Notes: generated by a model from the letters alone, not told the origin. DNA of 64,000 nt from a bacterium (GCA_021790935.1 JAJYFL010000009.1:14213-78212); one strand, 5' to 3'. Positions 48,816 to 58,562 are shown, counted from the first letter of the stretch. Translations and numbers: made by a program.

Positions 48816-51730
48816 CTGGACCCCTTTCGATGAAGAAGTGATTCGAGGGTCGCGAAGGCAGCTTTGGCTTGCTCGGTCGGCGCTGCATCCGCCCCTTCCA
48901 CCACGTTCAGGAGTTCGCCAAGGCGCGTGTTGATGCTGCCTAAACGCGCGGCATAGGCGCGATCCATCGCAGCGACGATGCGGCTCCCCAAGTCGAACTG
49001 TCGCTCGAGCTGCGCCTGCGAGATCCGGACCCTCGGATCCATGACCAGCAGCAGCGGTCGTCTGTACGTGTGGCCGTTAACGGTGAGCGCGATCGTGTAC
49101 CGCCCCGGTACGGCCAGCACGCCCTGTGGAATGCGCGGCGTGGCGTGGATCGTGGCCGCGATGGGATAGCCGTGAAAGACGGAGTCCGGCGCGGGGTAGT
49201 GCAGGTCCCAGACGAAGCGGTGCATGCCGGCCGTGGCCGCAGGGATCTGCGGCGGCCGCACCCAGTAGGTCGGCACGTCGATCTCGGGGTCGATCGGGGA
49301 GGGGCGGTCCGCGCTCGACCAGGAGCGCACGAGCCTCCCCCGTGCGTCGTAGACGGCGATGCGTAGCGGCCCGTTTGCCGCGGCTCCGAGGTAATAGTCG
49401 AGGATCGCGCCGGCCGGTGGATTCGTGCCCGCCGGTTCCTCGGGCGGCAGCGGCGTATCGGTCCAAACGTCGCGACGGATGCGGTAGCTTCGTTCCGGCG
49501 TGTAGAGATAGGCGCTCGCTCGCGCCATGCGGGCGTCGATTTGGCGCAGCGGCGCGATATCGTCGAGGATCCAGAACGCGCGGCCGTGCGTGCCGGCGAC
49601 GAGATCGCCGCCGTGGACCACGATGTCGCGTACCGACGTCGAGGGCAGATTCAACTGCAGCGATTGCCAGTGCGCTCCGTCGTCAAACGAGACGTAGACC
49701 GTACGCTCCGTTCCCGCGAAGAGCAGACCCTTTCGCTTCGAGTCCTCGCGGACGACGTTTACCGGCTCGTCGGCCGGAAGCCCGTTTACGATAGGCTGCC
49801 AGCTCTTGCCGCCGTCGTGCGTGCGATAGATGTACGGGTGCAGGTCGTTCACGCGGAAGCGGTTGACCGCAATGTATGCCGTATTGCGGTCGAAGTGCGA
49901 GGGATCGATCTGCGCGATCTTGCTCCAGGGGCGTAGCCCCTTGGGCGTTACGTTTGTCCAGCGTTTGCCGCCGTCGCGGGTCACCCATACCAGGCCGTCG
50001 TCGGTCCCCGCCCATATGAGCCGTGCGTCGACGTACGACGGCGCGATGCTATAGACGACGCCGCGATGGCGGCCGGCGTGCGGGTCGATTGCCGCAAACG
50101 TGCCCATCGAACGCGGCTCGCCGGGATCTTTGCGCGTGAGATCCGGACTGATCGCTTTCCACCGCCGCCCGCCGTCGGAGGTCTCCAGGATGACGTTCGC
50201 ACCGAGGTACAAGACGTGCGGGTCGACCCGATTGAAGATGAGCGGCGCGGTGCGGTCGAAGCGGTATGCTCCGGGCTCGTACGAGGGCGAAACGTCCTGC
50301 GTTTGATGCGTGCGCTCGTTGTAGCGCGTCACCTTTCCGCCGTAGACGATCCACGGATGGAGCGGATCGGGCGCGATGTAACCATACTCCTCGGCGCCGA
50401 CCGGGTGAAAATCGCGGAACGTTATCGAACCCGCATCGCTCCGGCTGCGCACCTCCGCGCTCCCGCTCTCTTGCTGGCCCCCGAAGACGCGGTACGGGAA
50501 ACGGTCGTCGGCGATCACGTGATAAAATTGCGCGGTGGGCTGGTTGTACCACGAGCTCCAGGTGCGTCCGTAATTTACGGAGAGGGTCGCCCCCTGGTCG
50601 CTGCCGAGCAGAATGATGTCGCGGTTATCGGGGTCGATCCAGACGGTGTGGTAGTCGTCGCCGCCCGGCGCACCTTTGATTCCAGTCCAAGTCTTGCCGC
50701 CGTCGGTAGAGCGGTAGGTCGTCGTGTTCGCGGAGTAGACGACGTTGGGGTCGACCGGGTCCGCGGTTATGCCTGCGAAATCTTCGGTGCGTCCGCAGAC
50801 GCGCCGTTCCGTGTCCGTCTGCGTCCAGGAGGCGCCTGCGTCGTCCGAACGGTAGACGCCGCAGCCGGCCGGTCTCTCGACGATGGCGTAGAGCCGTTGC
50901 GAGGGCGATCCCGCTCGCGCCGAGGGGCTCGCCGCGACGGCGATGCCGATGCGCCCCACGCGCAGGGGCAGACCGCGCGTCAGCTTCGTCCACGTGGTTC
51001 CGCCGTCCGTCGATTTGTAGAGACCGCCCGCCCGGTAGTGCTCGTAGACGCGCATGAAATGCCACGGTCCGTTGCGTGATGCCCAGAGGGCCGCGTAGAC
51101 GACGTCGGGATCGCGAGGGTCGATAACGACCGTAACCGCGCCGGTATCGACGCCGTGCCCCAGTACCTTTTGCCACGTCTTGCCGCCGTCAACCGACCGA
51201 TAGAGGCCGCGCTGGGCGTTGGGACCGTACGGATGCCCGAGCACGGCGGCGAAGAGGCGGTTGGGGTCGCGCGGGTCGACCGCGATGGCGTTGATCTGCT
51301 GGCCGTCGCGAAGCCCGAGATGCGTCCACGTCTTGCCCGCGTCGGTCGATCTGTAGATGCCGTCGCCGACGGAGAGATCGGGGCGGCGCAGCCCCTCGCC
51401 GCTGCCGGCGTAGATGACGTTCGGATTCGAAGGCGCGACCGCCAGCGCGCCGATCGAACCGGTATCCTGACCGTCGAAGATCGGCTTCCAGGTACGGCCG
51501 TAATCGGTGCTCTTCCAAACGCCGCCGTCGACGGCGGCCATGTAGTAGATGCCGGGCTCGCTCGGCACGCCGCTTACCGCTACGGTGCGCCCGCCGCGAA
51601 ACGGGCCGATCGGGCGCCACCGCATCTGGTCGTAGAGATTGGGGTTAAACGATCGCGCGCAGGCGGGGGCGGCCGCCAAGAGAAGCGCGAGCGTGCAGAG
51701 TGCGGATGCGATGGTTGCGCGGCGCGTCAC
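48812..51730 (-). CDS. Large secreted BNR/VPS10-like beta-propeller protein
   Basis: A 972-residue secreted protein (signal peptide ALCTLALLLAAAPACA). The first 650 residues hold many BNR/Asp-box repeats, for example VWKSTDYGRTWKPIF, IYRSTDAGKTWTHLG, LYRSVDGGKTWQKVLG, TYRSTDGGKTWTGIK and VWVTRDGGKRWTNVTP, which build one or two propellers. The last third is a different fold (YYLGAAANGPLRIAVYDARG and MHRFVWDLHYPAPDS). Proteins of this architecture are often called glycosyl hydrolases without proof. It may bind or cut surface glycans or proteins. It is cotranscribed with the CHRD-like lipoprotein. Confidence 0.85.
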   Translation of the reverse strand: MTRRATIASALCTLALLLAAAPACARSFNPNLYDQMRWRPIGPFRGGRTVAVSGVPSEPGIYYMAAVDGGVWKSTDYGRTWKPIFDGQDTGSIGALAVAPSNPNVIYAGSGEGLRRPDLSVGDGIYRSTDAGKTWTHLGLRDGQQINAIAVDPRDPNRLFAAVLGHPYGPNAQRGLYRSVDGGKTWQKVLGHGVDTGAVTVVIDPRDPDVVYAALWASRNGPWHFMRVYEHYRAGGLYKSTDGGTTWTKLTRGLPLRVGRIGIAVAASPSARAGSPSQRLYAIVERPAGCGVYRSDDAGASWTQTDTERRVCGRTEDFAGITADPVDPNVVYSANTTTYRSTDGGKTWTGIKGAPGGDDYHTVWIDPDNRDIILLGSDQGATLSVNYGRTWSSWYNQPTAQFYHVIADDRFPYRVFGGQQESGSAEVRSRSDAGSITFRDFHPVGAEEYGYIAPDPLHPWIVYGGKVTRYNERTHQTQDVSPSYEPGAYRFDRTAPLIFNRVDPHVLYLGANVILETSDGGRRWKAISPDLTRKDPGEPRSMGTFAAIDPHAGRHRGVVYSIAPSYVDARLIWAGTDDGLVWVTRDGGKRWTNVTPKGLRPWSKIAQIDPSHFDRNTAYIAVNRFRVNDLHPYIYRTHDGGKSWQPIVNGLPADEPVNVVREDSKRKGLLFAGTERTVYVSFDDGAHWQSLQLNLPSTSVRDIVVHGGDLVAGTHGRAFWILDDIAPLRQIDARMARASAYLYTPERSYRIRRDVWTDTPLPPEEPAGTNPPAGAILDYYLGAAANGPLRIAVYDARGRLVRSWSSADRPSPIDPEIDVPTYWVRPPQIPAATAGMHRFVWDLHYPAPDSVFHGYPIAATIHATPRIPQGVLAVPGRYTIALTVNGHTYRRPLLLVMDPRVRISQAQLERQFDLGSRIVAAMDRAYAARLGSINTRLGELLNVVEGADAAPTEQAKAAFATLESLLHRKGSR

Positions 51731-51759
51731 GGAAACGGCCTCCTCCTACGTAGTTGATC

Positions 51760-52683
51760 TTACTCCCAGCGGGCGTCGAAAAAGGCGCTGGTTTCGTCGA
51801 GAGATGCTCGCGTTTCGGGCAAGAAAGCGAACACCTGCCACACGTGCGGCAGGCCCGCCCGCAGGCGCAGCGCGGTGATAACGTTTGCGGCGTGCGCCGC
51901 CGCGACGATGCGGCGGGCGTCGTCGAGCAGCACTTCGCTCGTGCTGGCGTGTACGAGCGTTGGCGGCAAGCCGCGCAGATCGGCATAGAGCGGCGAAGCG
52001 AGTGGATCGCGCAGCGAAACGTCGCCGAGATACGCGCGCGCCAGCGCGTGGGTGCCGCGGTCGACGAGCATGTCCTCGGAGCGAGCGTTCGCAATCACCG
52101 AAGCGCCGCTTCCCGCCAGATCGGTCCAAGGAGAGAAGAGTGCGAGCGCGGCGGGCATCGGCAGCCCGCGGTCTCGCAGCACGATCGCGGTTGCGAGCGC
52201 GAGGCCGCCGCCCGCGGAGTCGCCGGCCATCGCGATGCGCTTGGGCGGGTAACCGCGCTCGAGCAGCCAGGTGAAGCCGGCAACCGCGTCTTGGACGGCG
52301 GCGGGAAAGCGATGTTCGGGTGCGAGCCGGTAGTCGAGTGCGAAGACGTTCGCACCCGTGCTGCGGGCCAAGGCGCACGTCAGGGGGCGGTAGGCCGCCG
52401 GCGAGCCCGCGACGTAGCCGCCGCCGTGCAGGTAGTACAGGATCCGTTGCGCGCCCGCCGGCGAGGCATTCCGCGAAGCTATCCACTCTCCAGCGACGCT
52501 TCCGGCGCGAATCTCGCGCCGCGCGATGTCGGCCGGAATGCGTCCCCATAAGCGCGATCCGCGCTCGAGTCTCGACCGGATCCGAGCGATGGCGACGCCG
52601 GTCTCCGGGCTGTCGAATGCCGACGGCCATTTCACGGTCGCGCGCAGGAGCGCGCGCGTTGCCAGTGCCTGCAGGCTTGGCAT
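51760..52683 (-). CDS. Alpha/beta hydrolase of the hormone-sensitive lipase family
   Basis: A 307-residue esterase. The oxyanion-hole motif is YLHGGGYVAGSP and the nucleophile elbow is AGDSAGGGLAL; the later Asp/His lie in STSEVLLDDA and GLPHVWQ, giving the usual triad. The family hydrolyses short-chain esters. No signal peptide is seen. A Cys-cluster gene is 17 bp upstream in the same direction. Confidence 0.9.
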   Translation of the reverse strand: MPSLQALATRALLRATVKWPSAFDSPETGVAIARIRSRLERGSRLWGRIPADIARREIRAGSVAGEWIASRNASPAGAQRILYYLHGGGYVAGSPAAYRPLTCALARSTGANVFALDYRLAPEHRFPAAVQDAVAGFTWLLERGYPPKRIAMAGDSAGGGLALATAIVLRDRGLPMPAALALFSPWTDLAGSGASVIANARSEDMLVDRGTHALARAYLGDVSLRDPLASPLYADLRGLPPTLVHASTSEVLLDDARRIVAAAHAANVITALRLRAGLPHVWQVFAFLPETRASLDETSAFFDARWE

Positions 52684-52700
52684 CGCGGCCGCGGCGCCCG

Positions 52701-53375
52701 TCAGCGACCGCGCCGGCGCGTCGATCGCCTTGGCCGGAAGGGCGAGCCGATCTCAAACTTCGCGTCGCGCGCCAGCGACTCGTCGACGTCTTGGCAGCCG
52801 ACCGGCGTGAAATCCCTGCAGTCGTCCGGGCGCGCCTCGTAGATTCCGCAGTAGTAGTGCCCGGATTTAGATCCCTTCAGAAAGACGCATCTGTCGCTGA
52901 CGTCGCCTGAGACTTTGCGTAGCCAGCCGAGATGGTAGCCGTCGGCGGACGGGCGCTTGACGACGTAGTCGTTCACGGCCTCCGTGTAGGTGACGCCGAG
53001 ATGCTCGGCTATGCGCCGCGCGTCCGCTCGGCTGACGAACGGTTCGTATCCGCTGCAGCATTCCGCGCAGCCGGGGGGGCAGGCGAGATTCTCGGGGAGG
53101 TCTTTCAGGTGTTTGCGGGAGAGCGCGATCACTCTTGCGATTGCGGCGACGAACTCCGGGTCGTCGTTATATTTGTAAACCCACTCGCGCTGTACGACTT
53201 CGTTTGCGTTATAGTATCGCGTGGTCTTTTGGTTGTACGTGATCGTGACGTGCTCTTCGTCGATCTCGATCTCTTTCACGTGTTCCATCGGCGTGGTATC
53301 GAGGAACTCGGGATTGGTCGGCTGTCCGGTTTCGCGCGTAAAGGCGCGCAGGGCGATGAGGTCGATGGTTTCCAT
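52701..53375 (-). CDS. YkgJ family cysteine cluster protein
   Basis: A 224-residue protein with the cysteine pattern LACPPGCAECCSGYEP, then RCVFLKG, YYCGIYEARPDDCRDF and VGCQDVDE. Such clusters bind zinc or an iron-sulfur centre; the function of the family is unknown. The N-terminal 80 residues (TTRYYNANEVVQREWVYKY) are extra to the family core. The ATG at 53375 is chosen because longer reading would reach into the divergent promoter region. Confidence 0.85.
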   Translation of the reverse strand: METIDLIALRAFTRETGQPTNPEFLDTTPMEHVKEIEIDEEHVTITYNQKTTRYYNANEVVQREWVYKYNDDPEFVAAIARVIALSRKHLKDLPENLACPPGCAECCSGYEPFVSRADARRIAEHLGVTYTEAVNDYVVKRPSADGYHLGWLRKVSGDVSDRCVFLKGSKSGHYYCGIYEARPDDCRDFTPVGCQDVDESLARDAKFEIGSPFRPRRSTRRRGR

Positions 53376-53471
53376 GGCGGGGGAAAGTTCGGTATCATAA
53401 GGAGACCGCCTGTGCCGCGCGGTAGAGAGAGAAGCCCCAGGGCGCACGGGTTGCCGCGGGCTACATGCGAA

Positions 53472-53476
53472 AGGAG
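53472..53476 (+). promoter_or_regulatory. Ribosome binding site favouring the TTG start of the ROK gene
   Basis: AGGAG lies 6 nt before the TTG at 53483. The upstream in-frame ATG at 53465 has no ribosome binding site, so the TTG is the more likely start. Confidence 0.6.
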
Positions 53477-53482
53477 CGCGAG

Positions 53483-54433
53483 TTGCGCAAAGCTATCGGA
53501 GTGGATCTGGGTGGTTCGCACGTGACGGCCGGCGTCGTGGGCGAAGACGGGAAGATTACGAGCCAGCACGAGCGGGATATCGAGGACCGCTCGGTCGCTA
53601 CCGTCGTTTCGCTGATAGAGGTCGTCGTGCGCGAAGCGCTCGGGAAGATCAAGAATGGCGATCTCGCCGGGATCGGGCTCGGGTCGCCCGGGAACGTCGA
53701 TCTCGCCGACGGCTCCGTTCGCTATTCGCCGAATTTCGGTTGGGAAAACGTGCCGCTGGGCGCGCTGCTACGCGAGCGGTTCGGAACGGTTCCGGTGCAC
53801 GTCGCCAACGATGCCCGTTGCGCGACGCTCGGAGAGCACGCCTTCGGCGTGGGCCGCGGAACGGCCGATTTCGTGCTGCTGACGCTGGGCACGGGGATCG
53901 GCGGCGGAATCGTATCGGGCGGCAAGCTCTTGATCGGAAACAAGGCCGGCGCCGGCGAGTTCGGGCACCAGCAGATCCGTCCGACCGATGGCTTTATCTG
54001 TGGTTGCGGAAAGATCGGCTGCTTTGAAGCTCAGGCTTCGGGCACTGGATTGATCCGGCATGCGTTTGCGGTCGCGCCATCCTTTCCGCGCAGCACGCTC
54101 CTTACCAAGAACCCGGAGAAGTTCGGTTCGAAGTTGATTCGCAAGGCGGCGCAGGCCGGTGACGGCCACGGACTAGCCGCATGGAAGAACTTTACGGCCG
54201 ATCTGGCGCTGGGGCTCGCGAACGTGATTGCGTGCGTGAATCCCGAGACCATCGCCCTGGGCGGCGGCGTGAGTTCGGCGGGCGACTTCATGCTCGCCGC
54301 AGTGCGTTCGCGCGTCGACGAACTTACGACCATGGTACCTAAGGGCACGACGAAGATCGTCATCGCCGAGCTCGGCAACGATGCCGGCCAAGTCGGGGCG
54401 GCGACCATGGCGTTTCGTGGAGGGCTGGCGTGA
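53483..54433 (+). CDS. ROK family sugar kinase (glucokinase-like)
   Basis: About 316 residues. The ATP-binding loop is AIGVDLGGSHVTAGVV, the sugar-binding part has SPGNVDLADGSV and NDARCATLGEHAFG, and the ROK zinc site is seen in GEFGHQQIRPTDGFICGCGKIGCFE. It probably phosphorylates glucose with ATP; it would suit the glucose released by the GH15 enzyme. TTG at 53483 is preferred over an ATG six codons earlier. The recQ gene follows after 16 bp. Confidence 0.9.
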   Translation: MRKAIGVDLGGSHVTAGVVGEDGKITSQHERDIEDRSVATVVSLIEVVVREALGKIKNGDLAGIGLGSPGNVDLADGSVRYSPNFGWENVPLGALLRERFGTVPVHVANDARCATLGEHAFGVGRGTADFVLLTLGTGIGGGIVSGGKLLIGNKAGAGEFGHQQIRPTDGFICGCGKIGCFEAQASGTGLIRHAFAVAPSFPRSTLLTKNPEKFGSKLIRKAAQAGDGHGLAAWKNFTADLALGLANVIACVNPETIALGGGVSSAGDFMLAAVRSRVDELTTMVPKGTTKIVIAELGNDAGQVGAATMAFRGGLA

Positions 54434-54449
54434 GGCGAGAGCCCGGCGA

Positions 54450-56321
54450 ATGAACCATCCGGCGCTCGACGATGCGCTGAAGCACCACTTCGGTTTCGAC
54501 GGCTTCCGCCCGCTGCAGCGCGAGATCGTGCAGGCGCTGCTCGGCGGCCGCGACGTCCTCGCGCTCCTGCCGACTGGCGGCGGGAAGTCCCTCTGCTTCC
54601 AGCTGCCGGCCGTCGTCGACGGCGGTTTGACCCTGGTCGTCTCGCCGCTCATCGCGCTCATGAAAGATCAGGTCGACGCGCTCCAGGGGAACGGAATCGC
54701 GGCCACCTTCCTCAACAGTTCGATCGGCGCGCGCGTTGCGGCGCGGCGGCTGGACGCGCTCGACGCAGGGCGGTACCGGCTGCTCTACGTGGCTCCGGAA
54801 CGCATCGTGATGCCCGGATTCCTCGAACGGCTCGCGCGCTGGAACCTTCGCCGGATCGCCGTCGACGAGGCGCATTGCGTCAGCGAGTGGGGGCACGACT
54901 TCCGCCCCGAGTACCGGCGGATTCCCGAGCTGCGCGCGCGCTTTGCGGGCGTGCCGCTCGTAGCATTGACCGCGACGGCGACGCAGCGCGTGCGCGAGGA
55001 CATCGAGCGGTATCTGCCGCTGCACGATCCGGCGCGCTTCGTGGGCAGCTTCAATCGCCCGAATCTTCGCTACGCCGTCTTTGAGAAGCGCGACGCCGCG
55101 CGGCAACTCGTCGACTGGGTGGCGGCGCGCGGCAACCAGAGCGGTATCGTCTACGGGCAGAGCCGGCAGACCGCGGAGCGTCTCGCCCAGCGCCTGCGGG
55201 CCGCGGGCGTAGCGGCGGTTCCCTACCATGCGGCCCTGCCGGCGGAGGAGCGCGCGCGCAATCAAGACCTCTTCATCCGAGACGAAGTGCGCGTCGTCTG
55301 CGCGACGATCGCCTTCGGCATGGGGATCGATAAGCCGAACGTGCGTTACGTCGTGCATTACGACGTACCGAAGAATATCGAAGGGTACTACCAAGAGACG
55401 GGCCGCGCGGGCCGCGATGGGCTGCGCAGCGACTGCGTCCTTTTTTTCAACGGAGGCGATGCCGCCAAGCAGCGTCACTTCGTGCGCCAAATCGAGGACC
55501 CGCACGAGCGCGATCTCGCGCAGAGGCGACTTCGGGAGATGCTCGATCTCGCTGCCACGCCGCACTGCCGCCGCGCGCACGTCCTTCGGTATTTCGGCGA
55601 ACGGCCGGAGTCGGAACGCTGCGGCAACTGCGACAACTGCATCGCGCCGCCCGAGCGTATCGACGCGACGGTCGCGGCGCGCAAACTGCTCTCGTGCGTC
55701 TACCGGATCTCGAGCCGCGGAGGGTTTTCGACGGGGGCGCACCACGTCGTCGACGTGCTGCGCGGGCACGCTACGGAAAAGGTGCTGGCGTGGGGGCACG
55801 ACCGCCTCTCGACCTTCGGTATCGGGAGCGAACGTTCGAAGGGCGAGTGGCTGTTCTTCGTCTCGGAGCTCTTACGCGAGGGAATGCTGGAAGAGGACCC
55901 GCTACATCGCACGCTCCGCCTGGCGGACGACGGCCTGCAAGCGTTGCGGGATAACCGCGAGTTCGCGTACGCCAAGCCCAAAGCCGCCGGCCGCGCGAAG
56001 AAGGCCGCGAAGGTCACGGCGTTTCCGGGCGGTGCTGCGGACGACGACCTTTTCGAACTCTTGCGGCGCTTGCGCAAACGCTTGGCCGACGAGCAAGGGG
56101 TTCCGCCGTACGTCGTATTCTCGGATGCCACCCTTAAGGAACTCGCCGCGAAGAGGCCGACGACGCAGACGGAGTTTCGCGGGGTCGGCGGCGTAGGCGA
56201 CGTGAAGCTCGACCGTTACGGCGAGACGTTCACGGCGGCGATAGCGGCATATGCCGCGAGCGCGAGCGACGCCGCGCAAGCGCCTTGCCGCAACCTGTCA
56301 AAGGGAGACGACCGTGCGTAG
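54450..56321 (+). CDS. recQ: ATP-dependent DNA helicase RecQ
   Basis: A 623-residue helicase. Motif 0/I are FRPLQREIVQALL and ALLPTGGGKSLCFQLPA, motif II is AVDEAHCVSEWGHDFRPEY (DEAH), motif V-VI have AFGMGIDKPNVRYVVHYD and YYQETGRAGRDG. The zinc-binding RQC region is HCRRAHVLRYFGE and CGNCDNC, and a C-terminal HRDC domain is seen (DDLFELLRRLRKRLADEQG). It unwinds DNA in recombination repair. The ATG at 54450 is chosen from the family start. Confidence 0.96.
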   Translation: MNHPALDDALKHHFGFDGFRPLQREIVQALLGGRDVLALLPTGGGKSLCFQLPAVVDGGLTLVVSPLIALMKDQVDALQGNGIAATFLNSSIGARVAARRLDALDAGRYRLLYVAPERIVMPGFLERLARWNLRRIAVDEAHCVSEWGHDFRPEYRRIPELRARFAGVPLVALTATATQRVREDIERYLPLHDPARFVGSFNRPNLRYAVFEKRDAARQLVDWVAARGNQSGIVYGQSRQTAERLAQRLRAAGVAAVPYHAALPAEERARNQDLFIRDEVRVVCATIAFGMGIDKPNVRYVVHYDVPKNIEGYYQETGRAGRDGLRSDCVLFFNGGDAAKQRHFVRQIEDPHERDLAQRRLREMLDLAATPHCRRAHVLRYFGERPESERCGNCDNCIAPPERIDATVAARKLLSCVYRISSRGGFSTGAHHVVDVLRGHATEKVLAWGHDRLSTFGIGSERSKGEWLFFVSELLREGMLEEDPLHRTLRLADDGLQALRDNREFAYAKPKAAGRAKKAAKVTAFPGGAADDDLFELLRRLRKRLADEQGVPPYVVFSDATLKELAAKRPTTQTEFRGVGGVGDVKLDRYGETFTAAIAAYAASASDAAQAPCRNLSKGDDRA

Positions 56322-57491
56322 CGGTGCGACGAAGACGTTTTCGTCTGGGATCGTTCCGGTGTTGGCGATCTGCGCGATCAGCCGCGCGATGCGGCGCGAA
56401 CTGCGCTTGGGTGCGACGATCTCCTGAGCGACGCGCATCGCCTTCAGGCGTTCGGCGTTCTTCACCAAGCGCGCTACGGCTCGAACGACTTGGGCGGTGC
56501 TGTCGATCGCGATGTCTCCGATGCCGTTATCGCGTACGAAATCGACGTTCCCGCGCTCTTGACCCGGCACGTAGTCGTAGACGACGACCGGCAATTGCGC
56601 GGCATTTGCTTCCGCTAAAGTGCCGGGGCCGGCTTTGGTGACGAGCAGATCCGCGGCTCGCATCAGCTCGGGGATCTTGTCGGTGAAACCAAGGACGGTC
56701 ATCGGGGACGGGCGGTCCGCGGCCAGCTCCGTGAGCTTGGCCTGCAGCGTCTCGTTGCGCCCGCAGATGACGACCAGGTGTGTTGGGAGATGCGCCCGCG
56801 AGAGCGCGATGGCCGTCTGCAGCAACTTGCCCCCGCCTTCGCCGCCGGCCATCAGCAGCGTGATCGCCTTGTTTTGCGGAAGGCCGAGCTGATCGCGCAG
56901 TTCCGCTTTCGTCCCGACGACGTCGTCGAACTTCGGATGGATCGGATGCCCGAGCAAACGTAAGCGCGAAGGATGTACGCCTCGTGAGAGCGCGCGTTCG
57001 TATACCTCATGGGCCGGGACGACCACGGCGTCGGCGTCGGGCGTGAGCCAGGATTCGTGGACTTTGCCGAGATCCGTGATAACCGTGACGATGGGTACGT
57101 GCAGCATCCGAGCATCCGCTCGGGCGCGCAGGGCGGCATGATTGAGCAGCGGATGGACGGCGACGATGACGTCCGGCTTGTAGGAGATGAAGAGATCGCG
57201 CAGGCGTTCGCGATAGAGCGGTTCGCAGAAGCGGACCAAGGCTTTGTAGCGGCGCCGCCCGTTGGTAGCGTAGTAGAGCGCCCCGTACACCGGCGGTGCG
57301 TAGCGCAGGGCCATCGAGTAACCCAGACCGAGTTGCGTGAGCGGAAACGAACAATGGGCGGCCACGTCGTCGACCCTATGTTCGAACGCGTTCGGTTCCT
57401 TGATCTCGTCGAGCGCGGCCGTGATGGCATCGGCCGCACTGCGATGTCCGCCGCCTGTGTCGGAGATCAAGAAGAGCGCCCGTTTGGTCAT
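56298..57491 (-). CDS. MGDG synthase-like glycosyltransferase (diacylglycerol glycosyltransferase, GT28)
   Basis: A 397-residue GT-B enzyme. It opens with the lipid-binding phrase LFLISDTGGGHRSAADAI, continues with PDVIVAVHPLLNHAALRA and VTVITDLGKVHESW, and has the UDP-sugar part LLMAGGEGGGKLLQ, VICGRNETLQAKL and LVTKAGPGTLAEANA. It probably transfers a sugar to diacylglycerol in the membrane. A GGGGGAAAGA ribosome binding site precedes the ATG at 57491. Its end overlaps recQ convergently by 24 bp. Confidence 0.9.
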   Translation of the reverse strand: MTKRALFLISDTGGGHRSAADAITAALDEIKEPNAFEHRVDDVAAHCSFPLTQLGLGYSMALRYAPPVYGALYYATNGRRRYKALVRFCEPLYRERLRDLFISYKPDVIVAVHPLLNHAALRARADARMLHVPIVTVITDLGKVHESWLTPDADAVVVPAHEVYERALSRGVHPSRLRLLGHPIHPKFDDVVGTKAELRDQLGLPQNKAITLLMAGGEGGGKLLQTAIALSRAHLPTHLVVICGRNETLQAKLTELAADRPSPMTVLGFTDKIPELMRAADLLVTKAGPGTLAEANAAQLPVVVYDYVPGQERGNVDFVRDNGIGDIAIDSTAQVVRAVARLVKNAERLKAMRVAQEIVAPKRSSRRIARLIAQIANTGTIPDENVFVAPLRTVVSL

Positions 57492-57513
57492 TCTTTCCCC
57501 CTCGCGCGTGGTC

Positions 57514-57815
57514 TCACGAGACTCGCGCCGGCTCCTGCTCGAGACCGAGTATCGCGGTTTTCCGCGACCCCCGACGCATCGGAGCGAGCCTGGCCAAGAG
57601 CGCCCGCGCGGGAGCGTCGTAGAAGCGGAAGATGTCACCAAACTCGGGTAGGGGGTTTCGGTGGTGACCGGCGTGGTCCTCGGCCGGTCTCCGCCAGCCG
57701 AGCTCGCCCGCTACGGCAAGATACGGCACGGCGCCGAGGAAGCCGTCCAGCAAGGCAGCCGGGTCGTGGTGCGTCCGCAGGTGCAGCGTGAACCATAGGT
57801 GCTGCGGGACGTGAT
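57514..57815 (-). pseudogene. Truncated His-rich protein, remnant of a sterol desaturase/fatty acid hydroxylase-like gene (tentative)
   Basis: Within a 336-bp gap, the minus strand reads FLYHVPQHLWFTLHLRTHHD, a hydrophobic stretch (GFLGAVPYLAVAGELGW) and AEDHAGHHRNPLPEFGDIFR before a stop at 57514. The His pairs and the spacing to FGDIF resemble the end of membrane di-iron hydroxylases. No usual start codon exists upstream in frame; a TTG at 57753 would start after the first His cluster. The frame is cut at the divergent transglycosylase gene, so it is most likely a 5'-truncated remnant. Confidence 0.35.
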
Positions 57816-57827
57816 AGAGGAACGTTG

Positions 57828-58556
57828 ATGCGAGAATTGTCGTTTCGATGCCTTCGCGTGTCGGCCGCGGTTCTTGGGCTTGCGTTGGTTGCCTTCTTGC
57901 CCGCCTGTTCGCCCCTGGCGCGCGAAACCCACCCCAACACGGTGGTCAACCTCTCGCGCCTGCGCAACCTCGCTTTGAGCTGGCACCCCGTCCCCTATGC
58001 CGACGCGCTGGCCGGGATGAGGATCTTGGCCGACGGACCCCCGACGGCGAGCGCGACTCTTGCGATCGTACGGGCGATCCTGCGCACGAACGCCCGGATC
58101 GGGCCGCTGGATGCGTTGCGTTTGGGTGCGGCGACCGTGCGTGCCGCCCGCCGAGACGGCTTGCTTCCGGAATACCTGGCGGCGACGCTCTTGCAGGAAT
58201 CGGCCTACGATCCCCGCGCGCTTTCGAGCGCCGGCGCCGTCGGCATCGCGCAGTTCATGCCCGGCACCGCGGCCGAGAACGGCGTGGATCCATACGATCC
58301 CTACGATGCCATCCGCGGCGCGGCGGCGCTCATCTCGTTTTACGTGCGTTCCTACCGAGGCGTCTACCCGGACCCCTACGCCGTGGCGCTGGCGGCCTAC
58401 AATGCGGGACCCGGTGCGGTCGACGCGTACCACGGCATTCCGCCGTACTCGCAGACTCGTGAATACGTCGGCGACATTCTCGAGCGCTGGGCCTGGATCG
58501 CGGCGCAAGAGAGGACGCGCTCGGCCCGGCAGGGCGCGGCGCCCGGTGGCGAATAG
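57828..58556 (+). CDS. Lytic transglycosylase lipoprotein (SLT domain)
   Basis: A 242-residue protein with a lipobox (LVAFLPACSP) and a C-terminal SLT domain. The catalytic Glu is in AATLLQESAYDPRALSS near residue 124, followed by GAVGIAQFMPGTA and ALAAYNAGPGAVDAY. It cleaves peptidoglycan with anhydro-muramyl formation. The start is ATG at 57828, directly after a TTG. It lies 6 bp before egtD. Confidence 0.92.
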   Translation: MRELSFRCLRVSAAVLGLALVAFLPACSPLARETHPNTVVNLSRLRNLALSWHPVPYADALAGMRILADGPPTASATLAIVRAILRTNARIGPLDALRLGAATVRAARRDGLLPEYLAATLLQESAYDPRALSSAGAVGIAQFMPGTAAENGVDPYDPYDAIRGAAALISFYVRSYRGVYPDPYAVALAAYNAGPGAVDAYHGIPPYSQTREYVGDILERWAWIAAQERTRSARQGAAPGGE

Positions 58557-58562
58557 GGCGGG

